In this document: positions 8,809 to 18,600 of the stretch, in pieces
Layout of the letters: each line of letters opens with the position of its first letter
Position numbering within the stretch: position 1 is the stretch's first letter
Assembly: GCA_900769355.1 (NCBI GenBank)
Contig: CAAGGG010000031.1
Location: 1-64,000, forward strand
Length of the DNA stretch: 64,000 nt
DNA from: Candidatus Gastranaerophilales bacterium
Lineage (GTDB): Bacteria > Cyanobacteriota > Vampirovibrionia > Gastranaerophilales > Gastranaerophilaceae
Direction: 5' to 3'
The notes under the pieces: model-generated
Databases searched by the model: none
What the model saw: only the letters and a program-made list of their open reading frames with translations
Told to the model about the DNA's origin: nothing
Translations under genes and position numbers: made by a program

Positions 8809-9825
8809 CTAGGAGAGGTGAGTTTCGTTTGGGGTAAGATTTTTAATTATAGCCTCTGTAAACTCTGTGTTTGTAGCTTTTCCGCCGATATCTAACGTAA
8901 AAATTCCATCGGCAAGTGTTTTGAATAATGCTTTGTTAATTTGTTCTGCCACATCGTTTTCTCCAATATATTTGAGCATTTCGATTGCAGAAAGCAATAG
9001 GGCTGTTGGGTTTGCTTTGTTTTGCCCTTTGATATCAGGTGCAGAACCATGGACAGGTTCAAATACCGCACAATCCAAACCAATATTGGCACCTTGCGCA
9101 ACTCCGAGGCCGCCGATTAATCCGGCACAAAGGTCTGAAACAATGTCGCCATAAAGATTTGGAAGAACTAAAACGTCAAATTGTTCAGGTTTTTGGACAA
9201 GTTGCATGCAAAGATTGTCCACCAAGATTTCCCGAGTTTTGATTTGTGGATAATCTTTTGAAATATTTCTAAAACATTCCAAAAATAAACCGTCAGAAAG
9301 CTTCATTATATTAGCTTTTGTAACTACACAAACTTCGTGCCTATTGTTTTTTACTGCATAATCAAATGCGAATTTTGAAATTCGTTCAGATGCCTTACGT
9401 GTAATGATTTTAATGCTTTCGGCTGTGTCATTGTCGATTTGACGTTCTATTCCTGCGTACAAATCCTCAGTATTTTCACGTACAACGACGATATCAACAT
9501 TATCAAATTTTGTTTTTATGTTTGGTAAATTTTTACAAGGGCGAAGGTTTGCGTATAAATCTAATTCTTTTCTAAGTTGTACATTTACAGAGCGAAAACC
9601 TTTTCCAATCGGGGTTGTAACAGGAGCTTTCAGTGCGACTTTATTTTTTTTTATTGACTCGAAAACGCGTTTTGGAAGGGGCGTTCCTTCTGATACAATT
9701 ACATCAGCTCCAGCTGTTTGCAAATCCCAATCGATTTTTAACCCCGTTGCATCAATGATTTTTACGACAGAGTCTGTAATTTCAGGTCCTATCCCATCTC
9801 CGTTGATTAGTGTTATTTTGTGCAT
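8809..9825 (-). CDS. NAD(P)-dependent isocitrate/isopropylmalate dehydrogenase family enzyme, probably isocitrate dehydrogenase
   Basis: This 338-aa beta-decarboxylating dehydrogenase oxidises a 2-hydroxy acid such as isocitrate to the 2-oxo acid. It shows INGDGIGPEI at the N terminus, substrate-binding RSVNVQLRKELDLYANLRP, VVRENTEDLYAG, the Lys/Asp region VTKANIMKLSDG, the NLYGDIVSD metal-binding loop and EPVHGSAPDI. The Ser-containing RSVNVQLRKELDLYANLRP region resembles short NAD-type isocitrate dehydrogenases (IDH3-like). LeuB or homoisocitrate dehydrogenase cannot be excluded. ATG 9825 has GGAGGG before it. The last residues (NETHLS) come from the adjoining repeat-like block, so the C terminus may have been altered. 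Confidence 0.85.
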   Translation of the reverse strand: MHKITLINGDGIGPEITDSVVKIIDATGLKIDWDLQTAGADVIVSEGTPLPKRVFESIKKNKVALKAPVTTPIGKGFRSVNVQLRKELDLYANLRPCKNLPNIKTKFDNVDIVVVRENTEDLYAGIERQIDNDTAESIKIITRKASERISKFAFDYAVKNNRHEVCVVTKANIMKLSDGLFLECFRNISKDYPQIKTREILVDNLCMQLVQKPEQFDVLVLPNLYGDIVSDLCAGLIGGLGVAQGANIGLDCAVFEPVHGSAPDIKGQNKANPTALLLSAIEMLKYIGENDVAEQINKALFKTLADGIFTLDIGGKATNTEFTEAIIKNLTPNETHLS

Positions 9826-9911
9826 TTTGCCCTCCAAAGTTATTATAAGCTTATGTTTTGTTTTTTACCTATTGTTAACAAAACTTAATAAAATTTGTTA
9901 GAAAAGCAATT

Positions 9912-9940
9912 TTGCAAACCAAAACTTTTTTATATATGTA
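9912..9940 (+). promoter_or_regulatory. Sigma-70-type promoter of the 305-aa gene
   Basis: TTGCAA at 9912-9917, a 17-bp spacer and TATGTA at 9935-9940 lie 28 bp before the ATG at 9969. The start codon also has an AGGTGG ribosome site. Confidence 0.5.
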
Positions 9941-9968
9941 AGGTAGGTAAAAAATAGGTGGGTTAATT

Positions 9969-10886
9969 ATGAACGTTAGTTCAATTGGTTCTTATGTAAT
10001 GCGTGGTATAAAAATGTATCCTGATTTTGTTTTGGGAACGGGAAATGAAGCTTTTACCAAAGCATTAAAAGAAACAGTAAAAAACAGAGGCAGTCAAGGG
10101 TATTTTAGTTCAGTTTGGCAAGGGACTAAAAAAGGCTTTTTGGCTTCTGAACAGCATAATGCTAAAATGCTTGAACGAGATGGAAACTTCTGGAAAAGCA
10201 CTTGGAAAGCTCTAAAAACTACTCCTCATAAAATTAGCCAAGGTTGGAAAGTCGGAGGACAACTTGCACAAAAAGCTGGAAAGACAGGTTTGTCAAAATA
10301 CTGGGCACAAACCAAAGGCGCATTAAGTGGTTTGGGCAAAAGAATGCCATTAATAGGAACTTTGATGGTTACTGTAACAGAACTTCCTAATATCTATTCT
10401 GCATTTAAAGACTTAGGCTTCTTGGGCGGAGTAAAAGAAGTTGGGAAAACAGGACTTCGTCTAGGTGCCGGCATGACTGGTGCAGCAATCGGTCAAGCAC
10501 TTATTCCAATTCCAGGTATTGGCGCATTAATTGGCGGTTTAGTAGGTTATATGGTTGGCGATGGGCTTATGAGCAAAGTTGTTGGAAAATCCTATTCTGA
10601 AAAGAAAGCCGAGGCAGAAGAACATCAGCAACAAGCTATGGCACAAGCAATGCAACAACAAGGAATGCAAATGCCACAGGTTGGACAAAATTCTGAAGCC
10701 GGACAACTTGCTCAGAATACAACTATTCCGCAAATTAATATCCCAACTCCGACTATAGCTCCTCAACAGTTGATGGCAATGCAACAGCAATTGTATGGTA
10801 GCAGTGGTGCAATGAGTGATGATTTTATGGCAAATATGTCTGGTATGAACAGTAATCCATTCGGAAAATTAAATTATACTTGTTAG
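9969..10886 (+). CDS. Glycine-zipper protein, lineage-specific (tandem paralogue 1)
   Basis: This 305-aa protein belongs to no family I can name. Residues 1-140 are basic and Lys/Gly/Trp-rich. A small-residue hydrophobic stretch follows at about 165-205, with repeated GxxxG spacing (GAGMTGAAIGQ..., GIGALIGGLVGYMVGDG) typical of glycine-zipper membrane hairpins. After that comes a charged SEKKAEAEEH segment and a Gln/Met-rich tail. The gene just downstream has the same hydrophobic core and the same following charged segment. A membrane-inserting or pore-like role is plausible but not shown. No signal peptide is visible. Confidence 0.75.
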   Translation: MNVSSIGSYVMRGIKMYPDFVLGTGNEAFTKALKETVKNRGSQGYFSSVWQGTKKGFLASEQHNAKMLERDGNFWKSTWKALKTTPHKISQGWKVGGQLAQKAGKTGLSKYWAQTKGALSGLGKRMPLIGTLMVTVTELPNIYSAFKDLGFLGGVKEVGKTGLRLGAGMTGAAIGQALIPIPGIGALIGGLVGYMVGDGLMSKVVGKSYSEKKAEAEEHQQQAMAQAMQQQGMQMPQVGQNSEAGQLAQNTTIPQINIPTPTIAPQQLMAMQQQLYGSSGAMSDDFMANMSGMNSNPFGKLNYTC

Positions 10887-10893
10887 ATGTATT

Positions 10894-10922
10894 AAAACCT
10901 CTTCTTATTGAAGAGGTTTTCT
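10894..10922 (+). terminator. Intrinsic terminator after the 305-aa gene
   Basis: A perfect 11-bp stem AAAACCTCTTC/GAAGAGGTTTT with a 5-nt loop is followed by a short T-rich stretch. Confidence 0.85.
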
Positions 10923-11018
10923 TGTTTACAATTCTTAATACAATCCTTATATTTAAGCAATTTAAGATAGAAATAATTTTTATATAATGTATACGGGGAA
11001 TTTATAAAGGGAAATAAT

Positions 11019-12413
11019 ATGACAACTGTTGATGCTACAAAACAGGCTTCTATTCAGCGTGTTGCAGATTACGTCTACAACGTGCAAGAAGAATTGCCGG
11101 CAAAAACAACTCAAGATGAAATTCATGAACTTGGGCAAAATATACTATTTGGCACACCTCTAATGATTGGAATGCCTTTTGTTGCCAATATGGCTAAAAA
11201 ACCTTATTCAGTTTGGCAATATATGCAACAAAATCCTGGGACTAGTTGGGGGCAAGCAAGTGACTTTTTATCTGCTCAAAGAGCTCAGGAAAAACAAGCT
11301 TTGCAATATTTGAAAGATCCAAATAGCAGATGGCTGACTATGAAAAACAAGCAATTGTTTAATAGAATTCAAGGCTTAAATGCAGAAATTCCAAGCTATA
11401 ATTTAAATCAAGATATCTCAAAATTACAAGGTAAAAAATTAATAAAATATCAAAATGCTCAACGTAGTTCCAGATATTATGGAGAAGCAAGAAAACTTAT
11501 CGAAGAAGCTAAAGCTAAAAAAATGACTGGCTCAGAATTAAAAGCTCAGCTCAAAAAAATATATGAAGCTATGCGCAAAGGTGATGCAAGAGTAAGCTCT
11601 GCAATGGAAAAAGGTTTACTTAAACCAACTTCAAAATTAGGAGCAGCTAAGCATTGGTTGAAAAGCAAAACCGGTGGGTACAAATTTGAAAGCAAAATGC
11701 TGAAATCCGTAAAAGGAGCGAATGCTTTAAGAACAGCTTGCAAATTTGGAAAAGGTGCCGGTATAATGGCTGTAATTGAAGGAATTATGGAAGTTCCTGA
11801 TGTTATTTCTGCATTCAAAATCGATTCCAAACGTGGAGCAAAACAACTTGCTAAATCAGGCGTAAAAGTCGGAGCTAGTGTTCTAGGTTACGCAGCAGGT
11901 GCGGCTGCAACAGGTGCAGCTGTCGGGTCTGTATTCCCGGGGATCGGAAACGTTGTCGGCGGCATAATCGGATTTGTCGGTGGCTTGGTCGGCGGTTGGT
12001 TGGCATCAAAAGCTGCCGGTAAAGTTATGGATAAAGCTATGGGTGAAAAAGATTCTTTAAATAAATCTGAAGCTCAAATTTATGCGGAAGAACAAAATGC
12101 GAAAAATAAAGCGTTAGCTCAAGAAGCAGCGAAGAACGCAGGCTCATCAGATGAAGCAATGGATCAACTTCTTGCTCAAGCAGGCGACAAAGCAAATGGT
12201 GAAGGTGGTTGGTCATCACAAGAAATTCTAGACTCATTCGACCAATTGGTAGCAGAAAGAGAAGGTTCTGTCTCTGGTAGCACAAATGTAGATGAAAATC
12301 TTGGTGGCCAGGGTATTCAAGGAACAGAAGATCCGTTCCTTAACCAAATAAATGCTGTGCTAAAAAATCTTTCAGCTCAAAATGCCGGACAAAATATTTG
12401 CCTAAACTGGTAG
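11019..12413 (+). CDS. Glycine-zipper protein, lineage-specific (tandem paralogue 2)
   Basis: This 464-aa paralogue of the preceding protein is longer at the N terminus (~230 Lys/Gln-rich helical residues). Residues ~245-340 match the paralogue's core: EVPDVISAFK, then a KxGxxxG...AAGAAATGAAVG and GGIIGFVGGLVGG glycine zipper, then SEAQIYAEEQNAKN. The C-terminal ~80 residues are Ala/Gln/Ser-rich and look disordered. AAAGGGA precedes the ATG. The pair shows a local duplication followed by divergence of the N-terminal domains. Each gene has its own terminator, so they are separate transcription units. Confidence 0.75.
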   Translation: MTTVDATKQASIQRVADYVYNVQEELPAKTTQDEIHELGQNILFGTPLMIGMPFVANMAKKPYSVWQYMQQNPGTSWGQASDFLSAQRAQEKQALQYLKDPNSRWLTMKNKQLFNRIQGLNAEIPSYNLNQDISKLQGKKLIKYQNAQRSSRYYGEARKLIEEAKAKKMTGSELKAQLKKIYEAMRKGDARVSSAMEKGLLKPTSKLGAAKHWLKSKTGGYKFESKMLKSVKGANALRTACKFGKGAGIMAVIEGIMEVPDVISAFKIDSKRGAKQLAKSGVKVGASVLGYAAGAAATGAAVGSVFPGIGNVVGGIIGFVGGLVGGWLASKAAGKVMDKAMGEKDSLNKSEAQIYAEEQNAKNKALAQEAAKNAGSSDEAMDQLLAQAGDKANGEGGWSSQEILDSFDQLVAEREGSVSGSTNVDENLGGQGIQGTEDPFLNQINAVLKNLSAQNAGQNICLNW

Positions 12414-12435
12414 ATTAAAACAAAATAAAAACAAA

Positions 12436-12464
12436 AAGAACCGTCAGAAATGGCGGTTCTTTCA
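12436..12464 (+). terminator. Intrinsic terminator after the 464-aa gene
   Basis: The stem AAGAACCGTCA/TGGCGGTTCTT, with one G-T wobble, is capped by a GAAA tetraloop and followed by TTTC. Confidence 0.8.
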
Positions 12465-12490
12465 AATTTAATAAAGTTTTTAGTGACTTT

Positions 12491-12664
12491 CTAAACTGCG
12501 GAAACATTAAAATCTCGTTCTGCACGACTTGAAGTTGAGCTCAAGAACAAGCTCAAGAACTTGTCAATTGTTGCTTCCATTGTAGAAATTTCGTCTTTCA
12601 AAGCTTTGTAGCTTTCTTCTTTAACATCTTTAAGTGCGTTTTCAAAAATTTCGTCATGATACAT
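12491..12664 (-). CDS. Small protein of 57 aa, unknown
   Basis: This short gene begins with MYHDEIFENALKDVKEES and ends in DFNVSAV. AGGAG lies ten bases upstream of the ATG at 12664, and the frame ends in TAG. The protein is strongly helical and acidic-basic patterned (residues 1-35). Residues 36-43 come from a near-perfect tandem 12-nt repeat (TTCTTGAGC units). It converges with the glycine-zipper gene and is divergent from the uridine-kinase-like gene. The good ribosome site and coding-like composition favour a real gene. The function is unknown. Confidence 0.65.
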   Translation of the reverse strand: MYHDEIFENALKDVKEESYKALKDEISTMEATIDKFLSLFLSSTSSRAERDFNVSAV

Positions 12665-12837
12665 ATTCTCATATCTCCTTTTAATTACTTTGCAAAATGC
12701 AAATCTACTTCACATGTTCCCATAACGGCAAATTTTCGAACAAACTTTAATGATTTAATTAATTTTGTTACAAAATTTAGCAATTCTACAAAATAATTTT
12801 AGTTTAATGTAGAATATTAGAAATATAGGGGAATAGT

Positions 12838-13668
12838 ATGACCACAGATTTTCTAACAAGTTACGACTATTATTCAAGCAGACGTGATATGGAAGTAATA
12901 TCACAGATTGTAGAGTCTTTAAAAAAGATTTTAGAGGAAGATAAACAGCAACCACAACCGTTGTTTTTGAAAACTTCAGATAATTTGATTTTAAATATCG
13001 CTAGAAAAGTTGTTCAAGAGAAGAAAAAGACTTTTCTAATCGGAATTACCGGCGAAAGTGCTTCAGGTAAAACCGTTTTTGTAGATAATACTATTAAGGC
13101 ATGTATTAAAGATAAAAAAGAGGGTATTTATACTGTTATTCGTTGTGATGACTATTACAAAGATACTTCCAAAGAGTTAAAAGAAGCTGGAAGTTATGAA
13201 GAACTTTTCAAAACAGGGTTTAGTTTTGATACTCCAGATGCTATTGATTTGGATTTGATGAAAAGTCATTTGGTGCAGTTAAAAGCCGGGCATGCTATCA
13301 CATCGCCTCGTTACGACTTTGTAACTTGCATATCTGATCCGAACGGGGATATTAAAAAACCCGCAAAAGTTGTTTTGACAGAAGGTTTATATGTCTTGAA
13401 TGAAGGTGTTCGTGATATTATGGACGTTAAAGTTTATGTATTTACACCACTTGAAGTTATTAAAGACAGATGGTATAAGCGTGCAGAACTTCGAGGAAAA
13501 ACCGGAGCAGCTGCAGATTTACAGTTCCAAGATGTAAATAGAACTGCGCAACAATATATTCGTCCGGCTTATCAGATTTCTGATGCTGTTATTAATGGTA
13601 TGGTATCGCAAGAATATATTCAAGAAATTACTGATAAAATTTTCAATACGTTGGAAGAAATAGTATAG
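12838..13668 (+). CDS. Uridine kinase / phosphoribulokinase-family P-loop kinase
   Basis: This 276-aa cytoplasmic kinase has Walker A GESASGKT at residues 72-79. A RCDDYYKD segment (the substrate-binding Asp region of uridine kinases), SPRYDF and TEGLYVL (Walker B-like) follow. The ~65-residue N-terminal extension before the P-loop is unlike ordinary Udk (~210 aa) and is helical. The expected role is phosphorylation of uridine/cytidine or a related hydroxyl substrate. Specificity within the PRK/URK family is uncertain. AGGGG precedes the ATG, and a TAGAAT at 12810 may be its -10. Confidence 0.8.
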   Translation: MTTDFLTSYDYYSSRRDMEVISQIVESLKKILEEDKQQPQPLFLKTSDNLILNIARKVVQEKKKTFLIGITGESASGKTVFVDNTIKACIKDKKEGIYTVIRCDDYYKDTSKELKEAGSYEELFKTGFSFDTPDAIDLDLMKSHLVQLKAGHAITSPRYDFVTCISDPNGDIKKPAKVVLTEGLYVLNEGVRDIMDVKVYVFTPLEVIKDRWYKRAELRGKTGAAADLQFQDVNRTAQQYIRPAYQISDAVINGMVSQEYIQEITDKIFNTLEEIV

Positions 13669-13709
13669 ACAACTGACGTTTTTCTTGAAATTTGTTGTAA
13701 GATAATTAA

Positions 13710-14210
13710 ATGATAAATATGTTAAAAAGATTATTTATTATACTTATTTTGCTTTGTGGAGCTTTTGTGTCTGCTGAAACTTTTAAAGCAGGGGTTTCCA
13801 AAGTTGGAGCGGTTCCAAATTCTTTTTATGGAAGTTGGCGTGTAGTTGCAAAACTTGATAAACAATCCGGTTCTGTTTATTTTAAACCGCAAGCGGTAGA
13901 TTTTTGGAACTTATCACGTTCAGGTGACGTCATTAATTTAAACAATCCGTTTACCGGAGCCAGTGCGACTGTTAAGTTGGATTATGTTGAAGGAAATTTG
14001 ATAAGATTTACAAAATCAGGAGATTATGACGGAAATAAAAAATTAACCGATACTGTGGATTTAAAACTAGTTGGTAGTACCTTTACCGGAGTAAATTATT
14101 TAACGCTTGAAACGTACTCCTACAAGGATAAGTCTCTAATTCGCAAAGATACTGCGGTTTATATTCTACAAGGTGAAAAAATTTCTGGCATGAGCATTAC
14201 AGGGGAATAG
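13710..14210 (+). CDS. Exported protein of unknown function
   Basis: This 166-aa protein has a clear signal peptide: a basic start (MINMLKR), a hydrophobic core LFIILILLCGAF, and a probable cleavage after VSA near residue 22. The mature part is beta-rich and begins with a SFYGSWRVVAKL motif, suggestive of a lipocalin- or beta-sandwich-like fold. This is an impression, not an identification. It probably acts in the periplasm. It lies 5 bp before trxB on the same strand, so the two are likely cotranscribed. The ribosome site is weak, and a second ATG at 13719 is possible. Confidence 0.75.
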   Translation: MINMLKRLFIILILLCGAFVSAETFKAGVSKVGAVPNSFYGSWRVVAKLDKQSGSVYFKPQAVDFWNLSRSGDVINLNNPFTGASATVKLDYVEGNLIRFTKSGDYDGNKKLTDTVDLKLVGSTFTGVNYLTLETYSYKDKSLIRKDTAVYILQGEKISGMSITGE

Positions 14211-14215
14211 ATTTT

Positions 14216-15154
14216 ATGGAAAAGAAAAATTTTGATGTAGTGATATTAGGTGGCGGACCTGCCGGTTTCTCTGCTGCAATTTACGCTGCGAGAGGTGCTG
14301 TTTCTACTGCAATTGTTGATGTAAATATGCTTGGCGGGCAGCCTTCAAATTACTTGGAACTTGAAAATTATCCGGGATTTCAACTTGTAGGTGGATATGA
14401 TTTAATGGAAAAATTTGAAGAACACGCAGATAAATTCGGGGTTAAAAAATTCCCTATGCAAGAGATTGAAAAAGTTGATTTGGCGCAGAAGAAAATTTAT
14501 ACAAAAGAATATGAATTTTCGGCAAAATCAATCATTATAGCTACAGGAGCTCAACCGCAGAAACTCGGGGTTTTGGGTGAAAAAGAGTTTGTCGGACGAG
14601 GAGTGAGCTACTGTGCGGTATGTGATGGAGCTTTTTACAAAGATAAAATTGTCGCAGTTGTTGGAGGTGGTAATTCTGCAATAGAAGAGGCGATGTATTT
14701 GACGAAATTTGCAAAAAAAGTTTATGTAATTCACAGACGAGATAAATTGCGCGCTGATAAAATTATTCAGGAAAGAGCTTTTAAAAATCAAAAAATTGAA
14801 TTTATTTGGAATTCAATAGTGTTTGAAATACAAGGAGAAAATACCGTAAAATCAATTCTTTTAAAGGATACACAAACAGATAAAATATCAAAGTTAGATG
14901 TAGACGGTATTTTCCCGTATATTGGAATTTCTCCTAATACAGAGCTTTTTTCAGGTCAATTAAATCAAGATAAATATGGATTTATTATTACAGATACAAC
15001 TATGGCAACGTCAGTTGATGGAGTTTATGCAATCGGAGATGTTCGTAACACTCCTCTTCGACAAGTTGTGACGGCAGCATCTGATGGAGCAATTGGAGCA
15101 ACTTATGCACTTCGATATATTGAGCAAACGAAAGAAATTGAAGCTAAATTGTAA
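14216..15154 (+). CDS. trxB: Thioredoxin reductase
   Basis: This cytoplasmic flavoprotein transfers electrons from NADPH to thioredoxin. It is 312 aa, the normal low-Mr bacterial size. It has the FAD-binding GGGPAG at residues 12-17, the redox-active CAVC at 133-136, the NADPH-binding GGGNSA, and the terminal FAD motif YAIGDVR. AGGGG precedes the ATG. It follows the exported protein by 5 bp. Together with superoxide reductase and ferritin elsewhere in the window it forms part of the redox defences. Confidence 0.96.
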   Translation: MEKKNFDVVILGGGPAGFSAAIYAARGAVSTAIVDVNMLGGQPSNYLELENYPGFQLVGGYDLMEKFEEHADKFGVKKFPMQEIEKVDLAQKKIYTKEYEFSAKSIIIATGAQPQKLGVLGEKEFVGRGVSYCAVCDGAFYKDKIVAVVGGGNSAIEEAMYLTKFAKKVYVIHRRDKLRADKIIQERAFKNQKIEFIWNSIVFEIQGENTVKSILLKDTQTDKISKLDVDGIFPYIGISPNTELFSGQLNQDKYGFIITDTTMATSVDGVYAIGDVRNTPLRQVVTAASDGAIGATYALRYIEQTKEIEAKL

Positions 15155-15235
15155 ACATTTGTAAATAATTTGTTTTAAATAACAAAATAAATATTTTACG
15201 TCTTTTAAGTCTCCATATAAAAAGGAGATAAATTT

Positions 15236-15604
15236 ATGCAAGTTAATTCAAATTTCAATTCTGTACCTCAAGCAACATCTTTTGGTAAAAAATATCCATT
15301 TGGCGATGTAATGTCTATTATGTCAGCTTGTTATGCCGGCAATACAAAATCAGTTAACAAGACTTGTGCCTCTCTTGTTGGTAAAGAAGTTGGTGATATT
15401 GCAAGTCAAAGAGCTAATTTCAACAAAGCTAGACAGTTGTTAATTACAAAACGCTCTGACCTTTGCCCTACTGCTGCAAAATTTGCAAATGCTATTGATG
15501 CCGAAAACTCTAATCATTACGCAATTACTGCTAAAAGAATGAAAGAAATTGTTAAGGGGCAAGCTGAAGAATTTGGCAGCAAATCAATTGATATAAATAT
15601 ATAA
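15236..15604 (+). CDS. Small lineage-specific protein with SFGKK motif
   Basis: This 122-aa protein is of unknown function. The N terminus is Asn/Ser/Gln-rich and carries SFGKK at residues 15-19, a pentapeptide repeated exactly in the EF-hand protein at 27206. The rest is helical with two Cys (SACYAG, KTCASL) and no membrane segment. AAAAGGAG lies upstream of the ATG. It is a single-gene unit ending at the strong terminator 15629-15666. Confidence 0.75.
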   Translation: MQVNSNFNSVPQATSFGKKYPFGDVMSIMSACYAGNTKSVNKTCASLVGKEVGDIASQRANFNKARQLLITKRSDLCPTAAKFANAIDAENSNHYAITAKRMKEIVKGQAEEFGSKSIDINI

Positions 15605-15628
15605 TATAAAAAAACTATAAAAACATAT

Positions 15629-15666
15629 AAAAACGGTGGAAAAAGTAACTCTTCCACCGTTTTTTA
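15629..15666. terminator. Strong bidirectional intrinsic terminator
   Basis: A ~12-bp stem AAAACGGTGGAA/TTCCACCGTTTT with T and A runs on its two sides lies between converging genes. It serves the 122-aa gene and the minus-strand AsmA operon. Confidence 0.9.
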
Positions 15667-18600
15667 TTATTTAACAAGATTTTTCAAATTTTTTAAACCT
15701 TTAAATGCATCTTGCATTTGCTGTTTAGATTCTTCTGCTTGTGTTCTTTGTTCTTCCATGTGCTTGTTAAAAGCTTCCTTTTTCTCTTGAACGGCATTTT
15801 TCACAGCTTGTTTTGTCTCTTTAACCTGTTCTTTCATTGTTGTTTTTTGAATAGCTGACATGTCACATGTTGATAGCCATTTGAACGATTTAACAGAACT
15901 TCTGCTTTCTACCCCACCATTAAAGACAACTTTAAAATCTTTATAATTTTTACTACCAGTCGATAAAGCAGGAATTGCTGCGATATTTTCTCCCTTTGGA
16001 TTTGTTGTAAGTGCGTTTATTATATTTCCCGTCGCCGTCCCAAATTTAGGGATATAAGACGTCAATTTTGTTACGGACAAATCTCCGAGAGGCCCGAGTA
16101 CTGATACAACTTCTGCTGACAACCGTCCTAATACAATAACGTTTGCAGTAGCATTTAGCAAATTGTATTTTCCGGTAATATGGTATGACATGCTAGGACC
16201 TGATGTATTTATAGGAGCAAGAGTTGCCCAACCGTTGTTGAATGTTAGATTGCCGGAAATCGTTTTGAAGTGAGCAGTATTTTTAATAGTTGGTAATGAT
16301 TTAACTGAATTTACAGCAGCTTTAACGATGCTGTTTTGTTGCAAGTTTTGTGCAAACAGGAAGTTTTCAAAACGTCCGATATTTCCAAAAGAGCCATCAG
16401 AAATCTTGAAACTTGCTTTCCCCTTCAAGTTTTTCATCATTTCAATATCTGTTGTGCCATGCAGAGTTAAATTTGCATTAAAATTCAACTTGCCGGATAA
16501 TGCGTTTTTAAGTCCGGCGGCACCTGCAATTGCTCTTTCTGCGTCCATGCCAGATCCTTTAAGCACAACTCCGATATGCCCGTTTGTTATGTTGTAAGAA
16601 ATATTTCCGTTAACTTTGCCAGAAAATGCGTCACCTGTCATGTTCTTCAAGTAAAACACATTGTTTGTTAGATTAAAATCTGATGAAAGATTTTCTGCGA
16701 CAATTCCGCCGGAAACAAATTTTTTCAAAGTTCCTTTGCCTTTGGCAATAGGACCATTCAGGCTAACTTGCATATCAGTCATTGTAACAGCAGCTTCTGG
16801 AATTTTTATTGAAGGAATTGAAACAGAACCTTTTAAAATTGGATTTGCGGCAACTCCGTTTACATCAATATTCCCGCTTGCAATGACTTTGGATTTGCTA
16901 AACCCTGGGATTACAAATGCAATGTTGTTTGGAGTTGCGACATTAAGATTGAGTTTTTGCGATTTGGTTAAATCGTTTACGCTGCCTTTTAAACTTGCAA
17001 CGTTAGCTCCATTTGCATAAATCCCAGTGTCTGAGAATTTCAGACTATTGCCATTGACTTTTACATTTCCTTTTATGGCTGTTGTTTTGCCACGTAATTG
17101 GTCAACTGATACAACAGAAACATAATTAGTCGGGTTTGCAGTCAAATTAAAAGTGATATCTTGCGTTTTATCGTTCCCAATGACATTAACAGATAGCGGT
17201 AATTTGCCTTTTGCACTAACCATAGACCGCATATCCGCCGGAATCATTGAACGAATATCTGATGCAAGAAGATTTCCTTTTGCATTTATATTAAATTTAA
17301 GATTTTTATTTGCGTAATCACTGACTTTCCCTGTAATATCAATTCGAGAATTATTCAATAAAATATAAGCATTGTCGATATTAATATCTTTTTCGCCAAA
17401 AGTGATTTTTGCAGACGGAGCAGTAACTCTTGCCATAGGATTAATAACTTTGGCATTGTTAAAATTTACAAGTCCATTAATTTTTTCGCCATCGGCAGTC
17501 AAATCAACTTTTGAGCTAAGCATTGTAACTGTTGTATTAGAAGGAACATTTTTTACATTGACGTTATCAATACTTAGGTTAACTTTCGGAACGATTTTGT
17601 CAAGTTTGCCTTTTAAAGACGTATTCATAGACAAAGTTCCGCTGTTAATCTTGTTTTCCTTCAACAAAGACATTTGCCCGAGAGCAAGTAACAACCCTCT
17701 CAATTGAAGTCTGTCCGCAATAACCGAAATATCTGCGTTTGCATCATGCGAAATCGAACCACTTATGCTTAGAGGTTGTCCGAGAACAGACAAACCTGCT
17801 TTTTTTATATTCACCATATTGTTGGCAAAATCAACGTCTGCACTGATGTTGTTCACATAAGCATTGTACAACTTATAAGTCAAAGATGCTGAAGGAATTT
17901 TTAAATATCCGGAAGATTCAATATTTTTCAAATTCGATTTGATTGTGAAATCAGCATTAATTCCACCTGTTGCACTCAAAGTATCTAAGTCATTGTAATC
18001 AAAGGATTTTGCAACACTGTCAATTAAATCAATTAAACTATTAAATTTTGCATTTGATTTACAGTTCAAGCTGATTTTAGGGTGCTTCCCTGTTTTGAAA
18101 TCTCCAATAAGTTCTGTTAATTCGTCTTTTGCTGTGTATAATTTTGCATACATTTTTATGCCATTGTTTTTGAAATTAAAATCAGCAGTGCTTTCAGGTA
18201 ATTTTTTGCCATCAACTTCTATTCCTAGATTAGATATATTCAAAACACCTGTCATGTCTAAGTCATCAACAGTTTCGTCGACTTTAATATTTCCGTTAAC
18301 ATTTGCCGTAAGTTGATTTTTGTAAATTGCTTTAAATATGTCTATTATATTGAAATTGATATCTTGTGGAGTTTTTTCTTCTGTATCAGCAGGTGCAAAA
18401 ACAAGGTCATTTAAGTTAATATCAGGCATGATTTTGTTTAAAACCTTGATATCATAGCTGAATTGTTCTTTATCTTGCAACTGAACTTTACCATCAACAG
18501 CAACTTTTATTTTCTTATTCAAGATAAAATCGCTCACAGAAAGGTTATTCCCAAATATTGAATAAGTTTTATCTGTTGGGATATCAATGAATGATACATT

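Noticed and set aside
9518..9901. 127-codon plus-strand open frame
   Set aside because: It lies antisense to the isocitrate dehydrogenase-type gene, lacks a ribosome site and shows no protein-like pattern.
16661..17707. Several plus-strand open frames of 110-120 codons
   Set aside because: They are antisense to the AsmA-family gene, whose strand-specific beta repeats are clearly coding; these are composition artefacts.
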